Shown here: piece by piece, positions 1 through 7,928 of the stretch
How the letters are laid out: each line of letters begins with the position of its first letter
How positions within the stretch are numbered: position 1 is the stretch's first letter
Assembly (NCBI GenBank): GCA_913042205.1
Contig: CAJWIY010000008.1
Location: 1-51,787 of the forward strand
Source of the DNA: an uncultured Gammaproteobacteria bacterium
Lineage (GTDB): Bacteria > Pseudomonadota > Gammaproteobacteria > Pseudomonadales > Litorivicinaceae
Reading direction: 5' to 3'
DNA length: 51,787 nucleotides
The notes under the pieces: model-generated
Told to the model about the DNA's origin: nothing
The model's input: the letters and a program-made list of their open reading frames with translations, nothing else
Databases searched by the model: none
Translations under genes and position numbers: made by a program

Positions 1-700
1 CGTATAGCCCACGTCCATCGAATCGCTCGACCAGCGCTGGATAATCATCACCGAACAAAGAGTCCTCCAACACGCGTACGTTTTGGCCAATAAAGTCGCC
101 CTTGAACAGAGCGACATTGGTTAGTACCTCATCTTCGCGATAGGTGAATTCCCAGTGCCCGACCATAACGTCAATGCCGAGAATATTTGAGGCTTCAACC
201 ATATCGACACCCCGAGTCCACAGTGATGTTGCGGAGCCCTGCCAAAGGTCGCCACCATCAACGGTGAGTGTGTTTGACCGCCCTCCCGCCTGTTGGCGTA
301 ACTGGTCCAGAAGGGTTTTAACATGCGCAAAACCACCGGTACGACCAAGTTGCTCTGCGTGTTTTGAAAAGTTTAGATATGTGAAAGCGTATTCTTCTGG
401 AGTGCCTGACTCGAACCCGTTCGCGTCGAGGAACTTTTTGCCAACGATATGTGGGAATCGACCATAGGCATCGCCTACCCCCAGGTTAACATTGGGCTCT
501 CGGAAGTAGACCGGAAGTAGTTGGCCATGTACATCCGTTACATGGAGGATACGTGCGTCGCCATCCATCGGTTTGTCATAAAACCCAGGAGGGGGGGACT
601 TGTTTGCGAGGGCGCGTGAGCTTGAGATAGCTGGAATAGATCCAGCGGCTGCCGCGGCAGCCATGAGTTTTATAAATTGACGGCGATTGAGAGTGTCCAT
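1..700 (-). CDS. soxB: SoxB thiosulfohydrolase, C-terminus beyond window
   Basis: SoxB is the periplasmic dimanganese hydrolase of the Sox thiosulfate-oxidation complex. It releases sulfate from the sulfur chain carried on SoxYZ. The gene reads leftward and is open to the window edge, so about 233 N-terminal residues are present of roughly 560-580 usual for the family. The start at 700 follows an AGGGAT ribosome-binding site. The N-terminus is a twin-arginine signal (NRRQFIKLM, residues 5-13) ending near Ala32. Family motifs follow in order: ILHVTDVHGQ with metal ligands Asp56 and His58, LLPVYFREP, NLGVGDAYGR, DGGDLWQGS, SLWTRGVDMVEA and GHWEFTYRE. This set is specific to SoxB rather than to generic 5'-nucleotidases, although both belong to the same metallophosphatase superfamily. 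The other sox genes are not in the window and may lie to the left. The gene is divergent from the HupE-type gene, 96 bases away. Confidence 0.93.
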   Translation of the reverse strand, partial: MDTLNRRQFIKLMAAAAAAGSIPAISSSRALANKSPPPGFYDKPMDGDARILHVTDVHGQLLPVYFREPNVNLGVGDAYGRFPHIVGKKFLDANGFESGTPEEYAFTYLNFSKHAEQLGRTGGFAHVKTLLDQLRQQAGGRSNTLTVDGGDLWQGSATSLWTRGVDMVEASNILGIDVMVGHWEFTYREDEVLTNVALFKGDFIGQNVRVLEDSLFGDDYPALVERFDGRGLY

Positions 701-796
701 GCTGATCCCTGCTGTCGTTATGACGAATTACTTGAAGGGCTGGGTCGCTGTGCTAGCATCCGGCCAAGTTTCCTTTGACGCCCGAGTGTATGTCGT

Positions 797-1954
797 TTGC
801 AAAAGAGCCTTCAAAAACTCTTGTTATTCTTGACGGTTATATTTTTATGTCTACCAGCTAACGCAGACGTTGTGAAGCCTGCATTAGTTGAAGTGAGCGT
901 GTTTTCTGATCGGTCAACGATTGTACAGATCCGGACAAGTGTTGAGGCTCTGTTAACCGGGATTAATGGACGGTACCGGAACACACAAGATGCACCGAAC
1001 TCTGAAGAGTACGATCGGTACAGGGAGCTCGGATCGGCCGAACTGAAGACAGTATTCGAGGAGTTTCATTCAGAGCTACTGGACGGGATTTCCTTGACGG
1101 TCGACGGCACGAAAATACCGCTTTCAGTGGGCATGGTAGATGTACCACCACCGGGTTATACCAAGGTCACGAGGACCAGCATTATTGAACTGGTAGGAGA
1201 AATCCCGGACCGGGCCACTTCCTTACGGTGGTACTACCCGCTTCGTTTTGGAGATCAAGCCGTCCGAGTCCGGCAGGTAAATGAATCCAGCGGTGAGTAC
1301 CACTGGTCTGCATACCAGTGGATCAAAAAAGACGAACCGTCGAAACCATTTTCTCTGACCGAGGTCTACACAAAACCGACATTTTGGTCGGTCGCCTATA
1401 CCTATACAGAGGTTGGTTTTTTACACATCGTGCCTAAGGGGCTAGACCACATTCTGTTTGTTCTCGGAATATTTTTGATTTCGATGCGACTGAGGCACCT
1501 GATCCTGCAGGTCACAATGTTCACGGTGGCGCACTCGATAACCCTTGCTCTAGGTGCCTACGGTCTCATTTCATTACCTCCGAGGCTAGTTGAGCCTATG
1601 ATCGCTCTCTCGATTGTCTATGTAGCCGTCCAAAACTTGATCACTGATCAACTAAGTCGTCACCGGCTTCCGGTTATATTCGGGTTTGGGTTACTCCATG
1701 GGCTCGGGTTTGCGTCGATTTTGACCGAGTTTGGGCTACCGGAGGAGCTTTACTTGGCGGCACTGTTATGGTTCAACGTCGGCGTCGAGTTTGGGCAGCT
1801 GGCGCTCTTGGTTTGCGCCTATCTAGCGTTCACGGTTTGGTTCAATGATCCCTCGAGATATCGACGTGTTGTTAGCGTTCCCGGATCTCTCTTGATTGCG
1901 GCAGTGGGGGCGCTCTGGGTCCTAGAGCGTGTCGTCTACTTTTACGTCAGTTAG
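797..1954 (+). CDS. HupE/UreJ-type membrane protein with exported N-terminal domain
   Basis: This 385-residue protein has a signal peptide (residues 1-23, ending ANA|D), a periplasmic domain to about residue 200, then six or so membrane segments. The membrane half carries the HupE/UreJ_2 family marks: GLDHILFVLG, FTVAHSITLALG, FGLLHGLGFA and FNVGVEFGQ. Their buried His, Asp and Glu residues are thought to handle metal ions; HupE/UreJ relatives are linked to nickel or cobalt uptake, but no substrate can be assigned here. The start is a TTG at 797, because the signal peptide begins right there; the nearby ATG at 790 is in another frame and stops after 24 codons. A weak sigma-70-like pair (TTGAAG at 732, TAGCAT at 754) lies upstream. 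The 3' end overlaps the convergent thioredoxin-fold gene by 8 bases. Family assignment is good; function and the choice of start are uncertain. Confidence 0.8.
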   Translation: MQKSLQKLLLFLTVIFLCLPANADVVKPALVEVSVFSDRSTIVQIRTSVEALLTGINGRYRNTQDAPNSEEYDRYRELGSAELKTVFEEFHSELLDGISLTVDGTKIPLSVGMVDVPPPGYTKVTRTSIIELVGEIPDRATSLRWYYPLRFGDQAVRVRQVNESSGEYHWSAYQWIKKDEPSKPFSLTEVYTKPTFWSVAYTYTEVGFLHIVPKGLDHILFVLGIFLISMRLRHLILQVTMFTVAHSITLALGAYGLISLPPRLVEPMIALSIVYVAVQNLITDQLSRHRLPVIFGFGLLHGLGFASILTEFGLPEELYLAALLWFNVGVEFGQLALLVCAYLAFTVWFNDPSRYRRVVSVPGSLLIAAVGALWVLERVVYFYVS

Positions 1955-2387
1955 TGGGCCGCAGGTTTCTGATCGTTTCTTCGATTTCGTACGCATAAAA
2001 GTCAACAATATCGGGCACGCCATATTTAGGCGGCGCCAACGATTCACCGCTGGGGCTTAAGAAGAGTAAGGTAGGTGTTCCAAACCCTTCGTAACGGCTC
2101 GCGAACTCTACGGTCGTCGTTTTCGTACCATCAAAGTCGATCATCGGCGTAGCGATACCGATATCAACGGTTGTGAACCGGATCTTTCCCTCAAACTCCC
2201 CAGAGGCACGCAGCGGTTGCAGGACCTCTTCTTCAAGTCTGACGCAAAATGAGCAGTCCGGCTGTGTCACCATGACAACCCACGAGCGGGAATCAGATTG
2301 AGAAAATACGGGTTCCTCCAGTATTGAGCTGGCGCTTGCAGAGACACTCAAAGCGATCAATCCAATCACCGTCATTACTCGAGACAT
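1947..2387 (-). CDS. Exported thioredoxin-fold protein (SoxW-like)
   Basis: A 146-residue protein with a signal peptide (about residues 1-19, SASAS) and one thioredoxin-like domain. The active-site motif is CSFC in the context TQPDCSFCVRLEEEV, followed by a cis-proline loop (GFGTPTLLFLSPSGE). The pattern of a CxxC close to the N-terminus, then VDI, a DFDG element and a FYAYEIEETI tail resembles the thioredoxin-related proteins (COG2143) often encoded with sox genes as SoxW. Those are thought to keep periplasmic thiols such as the SoxY carrier cysteine reduced. Its start codon overlaps the stop of the upstream hydrolase gene by one base (TAATG), so the two are translationally coupled. The SoxW role is inferred from fold plus neighbourhood; a general periplasmic disulfide reductase is the alternative. 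Confidence 0.75.
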   Translation of the reverse strand: MSRVMTVIGLIALSVSASASSILEEPVFSQSDSRSWVVMVTQPDCSFCVRLEEEVLQPLRASGEFEGKIRFTTVDIGIATPMIDFDGTKTTTVEFASRYEGFGTPTLLFLSPSGESLAPPKYGVPDIVDFYAYEIEETIRNLRPTN

Positions 2388-3301
2388 TATATTTTCTCGA
2401 TGAGATCAACGATCATCATGGCCGCGTCGTCCGCGTAGAGATCACGGAAGAAGTGATCCGCTCCTTCGATGATTTCAATTCTGAGGTTTCTCTGAGTAGA
2501 AATGGTCTCAAAATCAGTTCCAATATTTGGTACCACTGTATCTTCTGATCCACCAATTACCAGGATCGGTATATTCTGTATTTTTGCTACGTTATAGGGG
2601 GCACTGTGTGAGGGATCCTCAGTGTATTCCGAAATGAACGCGCCGGCGGTTACGCGTGGCTTTTCGCAATAGATAAACTTGGGAACATCAACATACTCAG
2701 TGTCTGGTAGTTTGGAAAATTCTCTCAGAAGTTTCCTTAAATCTAACCCAGTATCTTTCTTATAATTTTCGATGTTTCTCTCATTGCGCGACAAGCCTGA
2801 CGCGATTAAGACTCCCCCGACTATCGCCGGATCTGAAAAATTTTTTGCCAGAAATGCAGAGGCCTGTCTGCCACCGCGGGAGTGCCCCGCCACGATAATC
2901 TTTTTAAAACCCTGTTGCTTTAGATACTCAACCCACACCCCTAGCTCAGCCAACGCGTCCTCGTATTTGTGGGTATGGTCTATATCGCACGCCGTCAAAG
3001 TGGCATAGCTTTTGGTTGACGTTTGGATGCTGTCGCCCATTCGATTCTTGTTATTCAACGAGAGGTTCGGAGCCAGGACTGGGTATCCATAGTCTTCGGA
3101 AATCAGGGTCGCTAGTGTCTTTATAATTTCCATACGATTGTGGGCCAGAGTGCCGTGCAACAGGACAACAGCTACGTCGCCGTCAGCGTTATAGAAGTCT
3201 CCGGCCAATCCCTCAGAGTTAACCACGGTCTGGGCTTTGGCGCTCCCGATACCGAGAAGCACCGCTAAGCAGACAAAAGGAACGAGTTTAAAAATTTTCA
3301 T
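2387..3301 (-). CDS. Exported alpha/beta hydrolase
   Basis: A serine hydrolase of about 304 residues with the alpha/beta-hydrolase fold. Visible elements are a signal peptide (MKIFKLVPFV..., cleaved near AKA|Q, residue 23), an oxyanion-side motif VVLLHGTLAH, the nucleophile elbow GHSRGG, a late Asp region (IGGSEDTVVP) and a terminal catalytic His in EGADHFFRD. The start is placed at 3301 because the signal peptide begins there and an AGGGAG ribosome-binding site precedes it; a longer in-frame extension to 3457 has neither. The final gene of this two-gene transcript is the thioredoxin-fold protein, coupled by a TAATG overlap. The substrate cannot be told from sequence. The gene is divergent from the cytochrome c gene, with 179 bases between the two starts. 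Confidence 0.8.
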   Translation of the reverse strand: MKIFKLVPFVCLAVLLGIGSAKAQTVVNSEGLAGDFYNADGDVAVVLLHGTLAHNRMEIIKTLATLISEDYGYPVLAPNLSLNNKNRMGDSIQTSTKSYATLTACDIDHTHKYEDALAELGVWVEYLKQQGFKKIIVAGHSRGGRQASAFLAKNFSDPAIVGGVLIASGLSRNERNIENYKKDTGLDLRKLLREFSKLPDTEYVDVPKFIYCEKPRVTAGAFISEYTEDPSHSAPYNVAKIQNIPILVIGGSEDTVVPNIGTDFETISTQRNLRIEIIEGADHFFRDLYADDAAMMIVDLIEKI

Positions 3302-3480
3302 AGTGATCTCCCTGAGGCCACAATCCATGATTACTTTTACGCATCTTAATTTACCTGTTAAAGCGAATTGTGGATTTTTTGAAATCAAAAATGAAGTAAT
3401 ATCATGGCTAAGGTATGGATGTTTGTTGGTGGTGTGTACCTCAAGCGTCCCCAACAAATTTCGTGATTGAGGAGAGATGC

Positions 3481-3789
3481 ATGAAAAAGTTCATAGTGGG
3501 GGCCATTGCGGCCTCTTTGAGTGCTGGCGTGATGGCTGCGGGCGACGCCGCTGCCGGTAAAGCTAAGGCAGTTACGTGTGCCGGGTGTCACGGACAGAAC
3601 GGTATAGCGATGGTTCCAAACTACCCGAGTCTCGCGGGGCAAAACGCTGCCTACTTAGAGGGTGCCCTCAAAGCCTACAAAACACAGGAGCGTAAAGGCT
3701 ACCAGGCCGCGATTATGTACGGTATGGCGGCGGCCTTGAGTGATCAAGACATAGCTAACCTGGCTGCGTTTTATTCTGAGATCAAATAA
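3481..3789 (+). CDS. Small periplasmic c-type cytochrome (c553/c4-like)
   Basis: A 102-residue class I cytochrome c that would carry electrons in the periplasm. The signal peptide ends near residue 20 (VMAAGDAA), a single haem-attachment site CAGCH lies in [10 protein letters not shown], and the likely axial methionine is in [13 protein letters not shown] near the C-terminus, followed by the usual terminal helix [12 protein letters not shown]. Mature length of about 80 residues fits cytochrome c553 or one half of a c4. The start at 3481 has a GGAGAG site seven bases upstream; the longer upstream reading (to 3415) is noncoding. The next gene starts within the stop codon (TAATG), so the pair is coupled. 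Given soxB nearby it may accept electrons from Sox proteins, or from a PQQ enzyme as the partner gene hints; both are inferences. Confidence 0.88.
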   Translation: MKKFIVGAIAASLSAGVMAAGDAAAGKAKAVTCAGCHGQNGIAMVPNYPSLAGQNAAYLEGALKAYKTQERKGYQAAIMYGMAAALSDQDIANLAAFYSEIK

Positions 3790-4361
3790 TGTTTGTGTCG
3801 CAAAAGATGGCCACATTCGTGGCCATTTTTTTCTGTACTTCGTTTCTGATTGCTCGCGCAGGCGAGGGTGATTTTGATCCAGAAAATGGCCTGAGAATCC
3901 ACCACTATACCGACCCAGTTCCCGATACCGTTCCCGGAGGTACCGTTCTCGATACAGAGAGCGTTAAGAGATTGATCGATGAAACAGACGTTGTCTTAAT
4001 CGACGTGTTATCAATATCAGGCGTCCGGTATGATGAGTTAGACGGCTCGTGGCCAGATCATGAGCCGCGACATAACATCCCGGGAAGTATATGGCTACCC
4101 AACGTGGGTTACGGACGACCGTCTGCCGATATGCGTAAGTATTTTTTAGACACGGTTGCAGAGGCAACTGACGGTGTTAAAAGTCGACCAGTGCTTATTT
4201 ATTGTGTAAGTGATTGCTGGATGGGCTGGAACGCTGTTCAGCATCTAGCACGTGCCGGGTATACTCGGGTTTACTGGTCTCCGACGGGAACAGACGGATG
4301 GTCTGAGGTCGGCTACGAGCTCCAACTAACTGAACCCACGCCCGTAAACGTAGATTCATAG
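3789..4361 (+). CDS. PQQ-dependent catabolism-associated CXXCW-motif protein (rhodanese-like)
   Basis: A 190-residue exported protein with a signal peptide (residues 1-24) and a rhodanese-like domain. Its hallmark is YCVSDCWMGWNAVQHL, the CxxCW motif that defines the family found beside PQQ-dependent alcohol and methanol dehydrogenases, followed by the family-typical GYTRVYWSPTGTDGW. The upstream region has the DVLSISGVRY and HNIPGSIWLPNVGYG segments matching a rhodanese fold. Members are thought to help mature or serve quinoprotein/cytochrome systems, but the biochemical role is not settled. The gene overlaps the cytochrome c stop by one base, so the two are probably made together. No quinoprotein dehydrogenase is in the window, which makes a function in this redox/sulfur neighbourhood worth attention. 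Confidence 0.85.
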   Translation: MFVSQKMATFVAIFFCTSFLIARAGEGDFDPENGLRIHHYTDPVPDTVPGGTVLDTESVKRLIDETDVVLIDVLSISGVRYDELDGSWPDHEPRHNIPGSIWLPNVGYGRPSADMRKYFLDTVAEATDGVKSRPVLIYCVSDCWMGWNAVQHLARAGYTRVYWSPTGTDGWSEVGYELQLTEPTPVNVDS

Positions 4362-4372
4362 CGAGAGGTTTT

Positions 4373-5623
4373 ATGCGGCAGTTTGTTTCCATGGAGGAGG
4401 CCTTTGAGGCCATCGAGAAATACGCTTCTCAGCATCCGATAAAAACATCAACCGTTCCCCTTCCTGACGCTGTGGGGCAGGTCCTTGCGGAACCGGCGGT
4501 GGCACAGCTGTCGATTCCGCCCTTTAATAATTCAGCTCGTGACGGTGTTGTTTTGTCGTCGACGGGCGTCGATGCAGCAAAGCGTGGGGAAATAATCACT
4601 CTTGCCGGCGAGCTAAGGGCCGGGGACTCCATTGAGACCGCTAACGGCTTAAGTGGGACGGCGGCCCGAATCATGACCGGGGCACCGGTACCTGATTGGG
4701 GTGCAGCCGTCGTCATGATTGAGGATATCGAATTTTCAGATGACACATCTTTTATAGTCAAAGCAATACCGGATAAAGGTGCATGGATCCGATCCGAGGG
4801 CTCGGATATCACGTCGGGGTCGGTGATCCTGAAGCCAGGATGCCGGATCGTCTCAGAACATGTGCAGGCATTGGCATCGAGTGGGGTCGTTGAGGTAACG
4901 GTTCATGTACGGCCAAGAGTTGGTGTCTGTTCAACCGGTGAAGAGCTGGTCGACATTAGCTCAGGACGCCCGGGGTCTGGTCAGATTTATGACTCAAATC
5001 GGCCATTTATGAATGCTGTGATGCAATCGTTCGGGTGCGATGTTGCTGTCAACGAGCATGTCGGGGATACGCTAGATGAGATGGTCAACTTTCTCAAAAA
5101 TGCGATGGAAGCCTCTCTTGATCTAGTGGTCTCATCCGGTGCCGTGTCTATGGGGAGTTATGACTTTGTGAAGCCCGCACTCGAAGCCTTAGGGGCTCAG
5201 ATAGTTTTTCACAAGGTGAAACAGAAGCCAGGGAGACCGCTACTTTTCGCAATACTTCCGAATGGTAGCCTTTACTTTGGGTTGCCCGGTAACCCGGTAT
5301 CGACAGTAGTGAACTGCCGTTTTTACGTACACTATGCGCTGTCAGTTATGCAGCAGCAGAAACAAGAAGGGTCCATCAAGCTACCCCTCGAGGCGGGCAT
5401 CGATAAACCTGAAGAGATTGCTGTGTTTTTGAAAGCCCGCTGCGCTCGCGCTCATCATGGAGCATCGGTCTGCGCTCTCGAGGGTCAAGAATCCTTCCAA
5501 ACTCGACCATTGCTTGAGATGAATGGCTGGGTCGTCATGGGCGAACGTGAGGGCTCTGCGCAAACTGGAGACATGGTTAATTTTTATCCCTTGAACCCTA
5601 ACGGACTACCCGATATATTTTGA
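4373..5623 (+). CDS. moeA: Molybdopterin molybdotransferase MoeA
   Basis: MoeA inserts molybdate into adenylylated molybdopterin, the last step of molybdenum cofactor assembly, in the cytoplasm. The 416-residue length is normal. Visible family marks are PPFNNSARDGV near the N-terminus (keeping the conserved Asp), GAPVPDWGAAVVMIED, the CSTGEELV segment, IYDSNRPFM, SSGAVSMGSYDFVKPAL and FGLPGNPVST; the C-terminal beta domain ends with a GSAQTGDMVNFYPL segment. NSARDG where most relatives have NSAMDG is a small deviation. A GAGAGG ribosome-binding site precedes the start. It opens a cofactor operon that continues with moaA, moaC-mog, moaD and moaE. Confidence 0.93.
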   Translation: MRQFVSMEEAFEAIEKYASQHPIKTSTVPLPDAVGQVLAEPAVAQLSIPPFNNSARDGVVLSSTGVDAAKRGEIITLAGELRAGDSIETANGLSGTAARIMTGAPVPDWGAAVVMIEDIEFSDDTSFIVKAIPDKGAWIRSEGSDITSGSVILKPGCRIVSEHVQALASSGVVEVTVHVRPRVGVCSTGEELVDISSGRPGSGQIYDSNRPFMNAVMQSFGCDVAVNEHVGDTLDEMVNFLKNAMEASLDLVVSSGAVSMGSYDFVKPALEALGAQIVFHKVKQKPGRPLLFAILPNGSLYFGLPGNPVSTVVNCRFYVHYALSVMQQQKQEGSIKLPLEAGIDKPEEIAVFLKARCARAHHGASVCALEGQESFQTRPLLEMNGWVVMGEREGSAQTGDMVNFYPLNPNGLPDIF

Positions 5624-5690
5624 CGGATATAACGGTCTGTGACATCCTATAGGCCAAATAATATTAGTCGTTGTTCAAGGCGGGAGAACG

Positions 5691-6668
5691 GTGGATAAAT
5701 TCTTGATAGATCGTTTTGGGCGGAGTTTTCCATACCTGCGCCTTTCTGTAACTGACGTGTGTAACTTCAAATGTTCGTACTGTCTGCCCGACGGGTATAA
5801 GGGTGATGCGGATGGCTTTTTGGGGGTGGACGAGATCCGTCGACTGATCGCTGGTTTCGCCGAGTTAGGCACGCGGAAAGTGCGGCTCACAGGCGGAGAG
5901 CCGACGCTCCGGAAGGACTTCCTTGATATAGCAAGGGTAGTTTCTCAGACCCCTGGAATCGAGACTGTGGCGATGACAACAAATGGATATAAATTGCCTC
6001 AGAGGGCGCAAAGCTTTTTCGATGCAGGTGTGAATGCCATTAACGTCTCCATCGATGGATTGACACCAGAACGCTTTGAATTGATTACAGGGAAAAATCG
6101 ATTTGAAGAGGTGATGGATGGATTAAATTTGTGTCGAGAGATTGGCTTTTCTCCCGTTAAGGTTAACGCTGTTCTCCTAAAGGATCTTAATCATTCGGAG
6201 CTTGACGCGTTTATCCAGTGGGCGTCAGGAGGCGTGAACCTGCGATTTATCGAACTCATGGAGACGGGTGAGAACCGGGCGTATTTTGATAAGCACCACC
6301 TGTCAGGTGACGTGCTTGTAACCAAGCTTATTGACAGCGGCTGGGTCGAGGCAGCCCGTGACGCGCTTGGGGGCCCTGCCAGAGTCTGGAAGCATCCCAA
6401 CGAGCGAGGGAGCGTTGGCTTGATAGCACCGTATTCGAAAGACTTCTGCACGACCTGTAATCGGTTACGCGTGTCCGCGAAAGGAGGTTTACATCTTTGT
6501 CTGTTCGGTGACGGTGGGCACGACCTCCGACCCCTCTTGCAAAACGATGCGGACAAAGAAAACCTAAAAGAGACAGTTTGCGAGTTACTGGATCTTAAGG
6601 TTGCCGGTCACGGCCTACATGATCACGATACCGGGGCGACACCTCACTTCGCGTCTATAGGGGGCTAG
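5691..6668 (+). CDS. moaA: GTP 3',8-cyclase MoaA
   Basis: A radical-SAM enzyme that converts GTP to 3',8-cyclo-GTP, the first step of molybdopterin synthesis, together with MoaC. The N-terminal radical-SAM cluster motif is CNFKCSYC (near residues 24-31) and the second, substrate-binding [4Fe-4S] site is CX2CX13C (starting CTTCNRLR). RLTGGEPTLRKD and the terminal double glycine (ASIGG), needed for activity in this family, are both present. Length 325 is typical. The start is a GTG at 5691 with GGGAG a few bases upstream. The TTG start of the moaC-mog gene follows after a single base, so co-translation is likely. Confidence 0.95.
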   Translation: MDKFLIDRFGRSFPYLRLSVTDVCNFKCSYCLPDGYKGDADGFLGVDEIRRLIAGFAELGTRKVRLTGGEPTLRKDFLDIARVVSQTPGIETVAMTTNGYKLPQRAQSFFDAGVNAINVSIDGLTPERFELITGKNRFEEVMDGLNLCREIGFSPVKVNAVLLKDLNHSELDAFIQWASGGVNLRFIELMETGENRAYFDKHHLSGDVLVTKLIDSGWVEAARDALGGPARVWKHPNERGSVGLIAPYSKDFCTTCNRLRVSAKGGLHLCLFGDGGHDLRPLLQNDADKENLKETVCELLDLKVAGHGLHDHDTGATPHFASIGG

Positions 6669-6669
6669 C

Positions 6670-7680
6670 TTGCCTACAACTGAGCTCGTCTCAAATTTTA
6701 CGATGATCGATGTGGGTGGCAAACGCCACACCACACGCAGGGCGGTCGCGGCAGGCACAATTTTTTTAGGCCCGAACGCTTTCGAAAAAGTACGCGACAA
6801 AACGTTGCCGAAGGGTGACTGTTTTCCGATGGCCGAGATCGCGGGGGTAGGGGGTGCGAAGCAGTGCGCTAATCTACTACCAATGTGCCACCCGCTGCCA
6901 CTGGACCAGGTTTTAGTATCTTTCGAGCTAGATCACGAGGCTAAGTCGGTTCGTGTTTTCTGTGAGGCGGCTGCGCATGCTAAGACCGGTGTCGAAATGG
7001 AAGCGCTGGCTGGGGCGAACGCCGCACTTCTCTGCATATGGGATTTGTGCAAGGGCACCGATCCAGTGCTTAAAATAAGTGAGCTGGAGCTGCTCACCAA
7101 GACTGGGGGCAAGTCAGGGGTATGGATCAATCCGGATGCGACGATTCCTCGGTGGATCCTCGATCGGCTACCCTCCCAGACGCCACTGGTGGATAGAAAA
7201 ATCGCAGTTTTAGTTATGAGCGACCGCGCATCTGACGGTACTTATGAAGATGAATCTGGGCAGTATCTGGTTGATGCATTGTCTACCGAAGGGGCCGACG
7301 TTTGTGCCTATCAGGTAATCCCAGACGACTATGAATTGATCCAAAAGACAGTAATGGATGTATCAGAAACCCATGATCCTCACGTCATTCTCTGCACCGG
7401 TGGGACAGGTCCCGGACCACGTGACGTAACACCCTTAGCCTTGGCTAAACACTTTAATCCCGAACTACCGGGTTTGGGTGAGTGGTTGCGGTCAGAAAGT
7501 GCCATCTATACAAAGACAGCGTGGTTATCGCGGATGGGTGGAGGGCTTATCGGTCGTGCGCTAGTGATCACACTTCCGGGCAGTTTACAGGCCGTTAAAG
7601 AATGTTTCGGTATCTTCATCGAAGGCCTTCCGAAAGCGATCATGATGATAGAAAAACAGGGTCGGAAAGGGCGCCTGTGA
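6670..7680 (+). CDS. moaCB: MoaC-MogA/MoaB fusion protein
   Basis: One 336-residue chain carries two cofactor-synthesis enzymes. Residues 1 to about 157 are MoaC (cyclic pyranopterin monophosphate synthase), with MIDVGGKRHTTR, the active-site MCHPLPL histidine, KTGVEMEAL and DLCKGTDP. After a short linker, residues from about 175 are a MogA/MoaB-type molybdopterin adenylyltransferase, with VLVMSDRASDGTYEDESG, LCTGGTGPGPRDVTP and a VITLPGSLQAVKECF segment. The two domains act at early and late steps, so fusion mainly ensures co-production. The start is TTG at 6670, one base after the moaA stop. The 3' end overlaps the GTG of moaD by three bases (GTGA). Both halves look complete, so this is a true fusion and not a missed stop. 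MoaC/MoaB fusions are known elsewhere. Confidence 0.92.
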   Translation: MPTTELVSNFTMIDVGGKRHTTRRAVAAGTIFLGPNAFEKVRDKTLPKGDCFPMAEIAGVGGAKQCANLLPMCHPLPLDQVLVSFELDHEAKSVRVFCEAAAHAKTGVEMEALAGANAALLCIWDLCKGTDPVLKISELELLTKTGGKSGVWINPDATIPRWILDRLPSQTPLVDRKIAVLVMSDRASDGTYEDESGQYLVDALSTEGADVCAYQVIPDDYELIQKTVMDVSETHDPHVILCTGGTGPGPRDVTPLALAKHFNPELPGLGEWLRSESAIYTKTAWLSRMGGGLIGRALVITLPGSLQAVKECFGIFIEGLPKAIMMIEKQGRKGRL

Positions 7681-7928
7681 TTACGGTCAGCGTACAATGC
7701 CTCGGTGTTTTTCGTGAGCTAGGGGATGACTTCGACGTTGATGTTGAGTCTAGGTCAGTTCTAGCGATTCGTAATGCAGTCTCCGCGCACCTGATAAAGT
7801 TAAACCGTCCAGACTTGGATCGAGTCCTACGGCGATCTATATTTGCTGAGGGTGATGAACTGCTGAAGGATCACATCGCGATCGAAGGCTCAACGGTGAG
7901 CCTACTACCCCCAGTCGCCGGTGGTTGA
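7677..7928 (+). CDS. moaD: Molybdopterin synthase small subunit MoaD
   Basis: An 83-residue ubiquitin-fold sulfur carrier. It ends in Gly-Gly (PPVAGG), the tail that is thiocarboxylated and delivers sulfur to the dithiolene group of molybdopterin in complex with MoaE. The start is GTG at 7677, overlapping the stop of the preceding fusion gene; starting there gives ITVSVQCLGVFRELG, the expected first beta strand. Any longer upstream reading runs inside the mog domain. A GDELLKDHIAIEG segment near the end matches the part of the beta-grasp fold before the tail. moaE starts at or within the stop, so small and large subunits are made together. Confidence 0.88.
   Translation: MITVSVQCLGVFRELGDDFDVDVESRSVLAIRNAVSAHLIKLNRPDLDRVLRRSIFAEGDELLKDHIAIEGSTVSLLPPVAGG

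Noticed and set aside
790-864. Short ATG-started frame just before the HupE-type gene
   Set aside because: It stops after 24 codons and overlaps the signal peptide coding region in another frame; the TTG at 797 fits the protein better.
6670-7680. MoaC-Mog fusion as a missed stop codon
   Set aside because: Both domains are complete, joined by a sensible linker in one frame, and such fusions are known.
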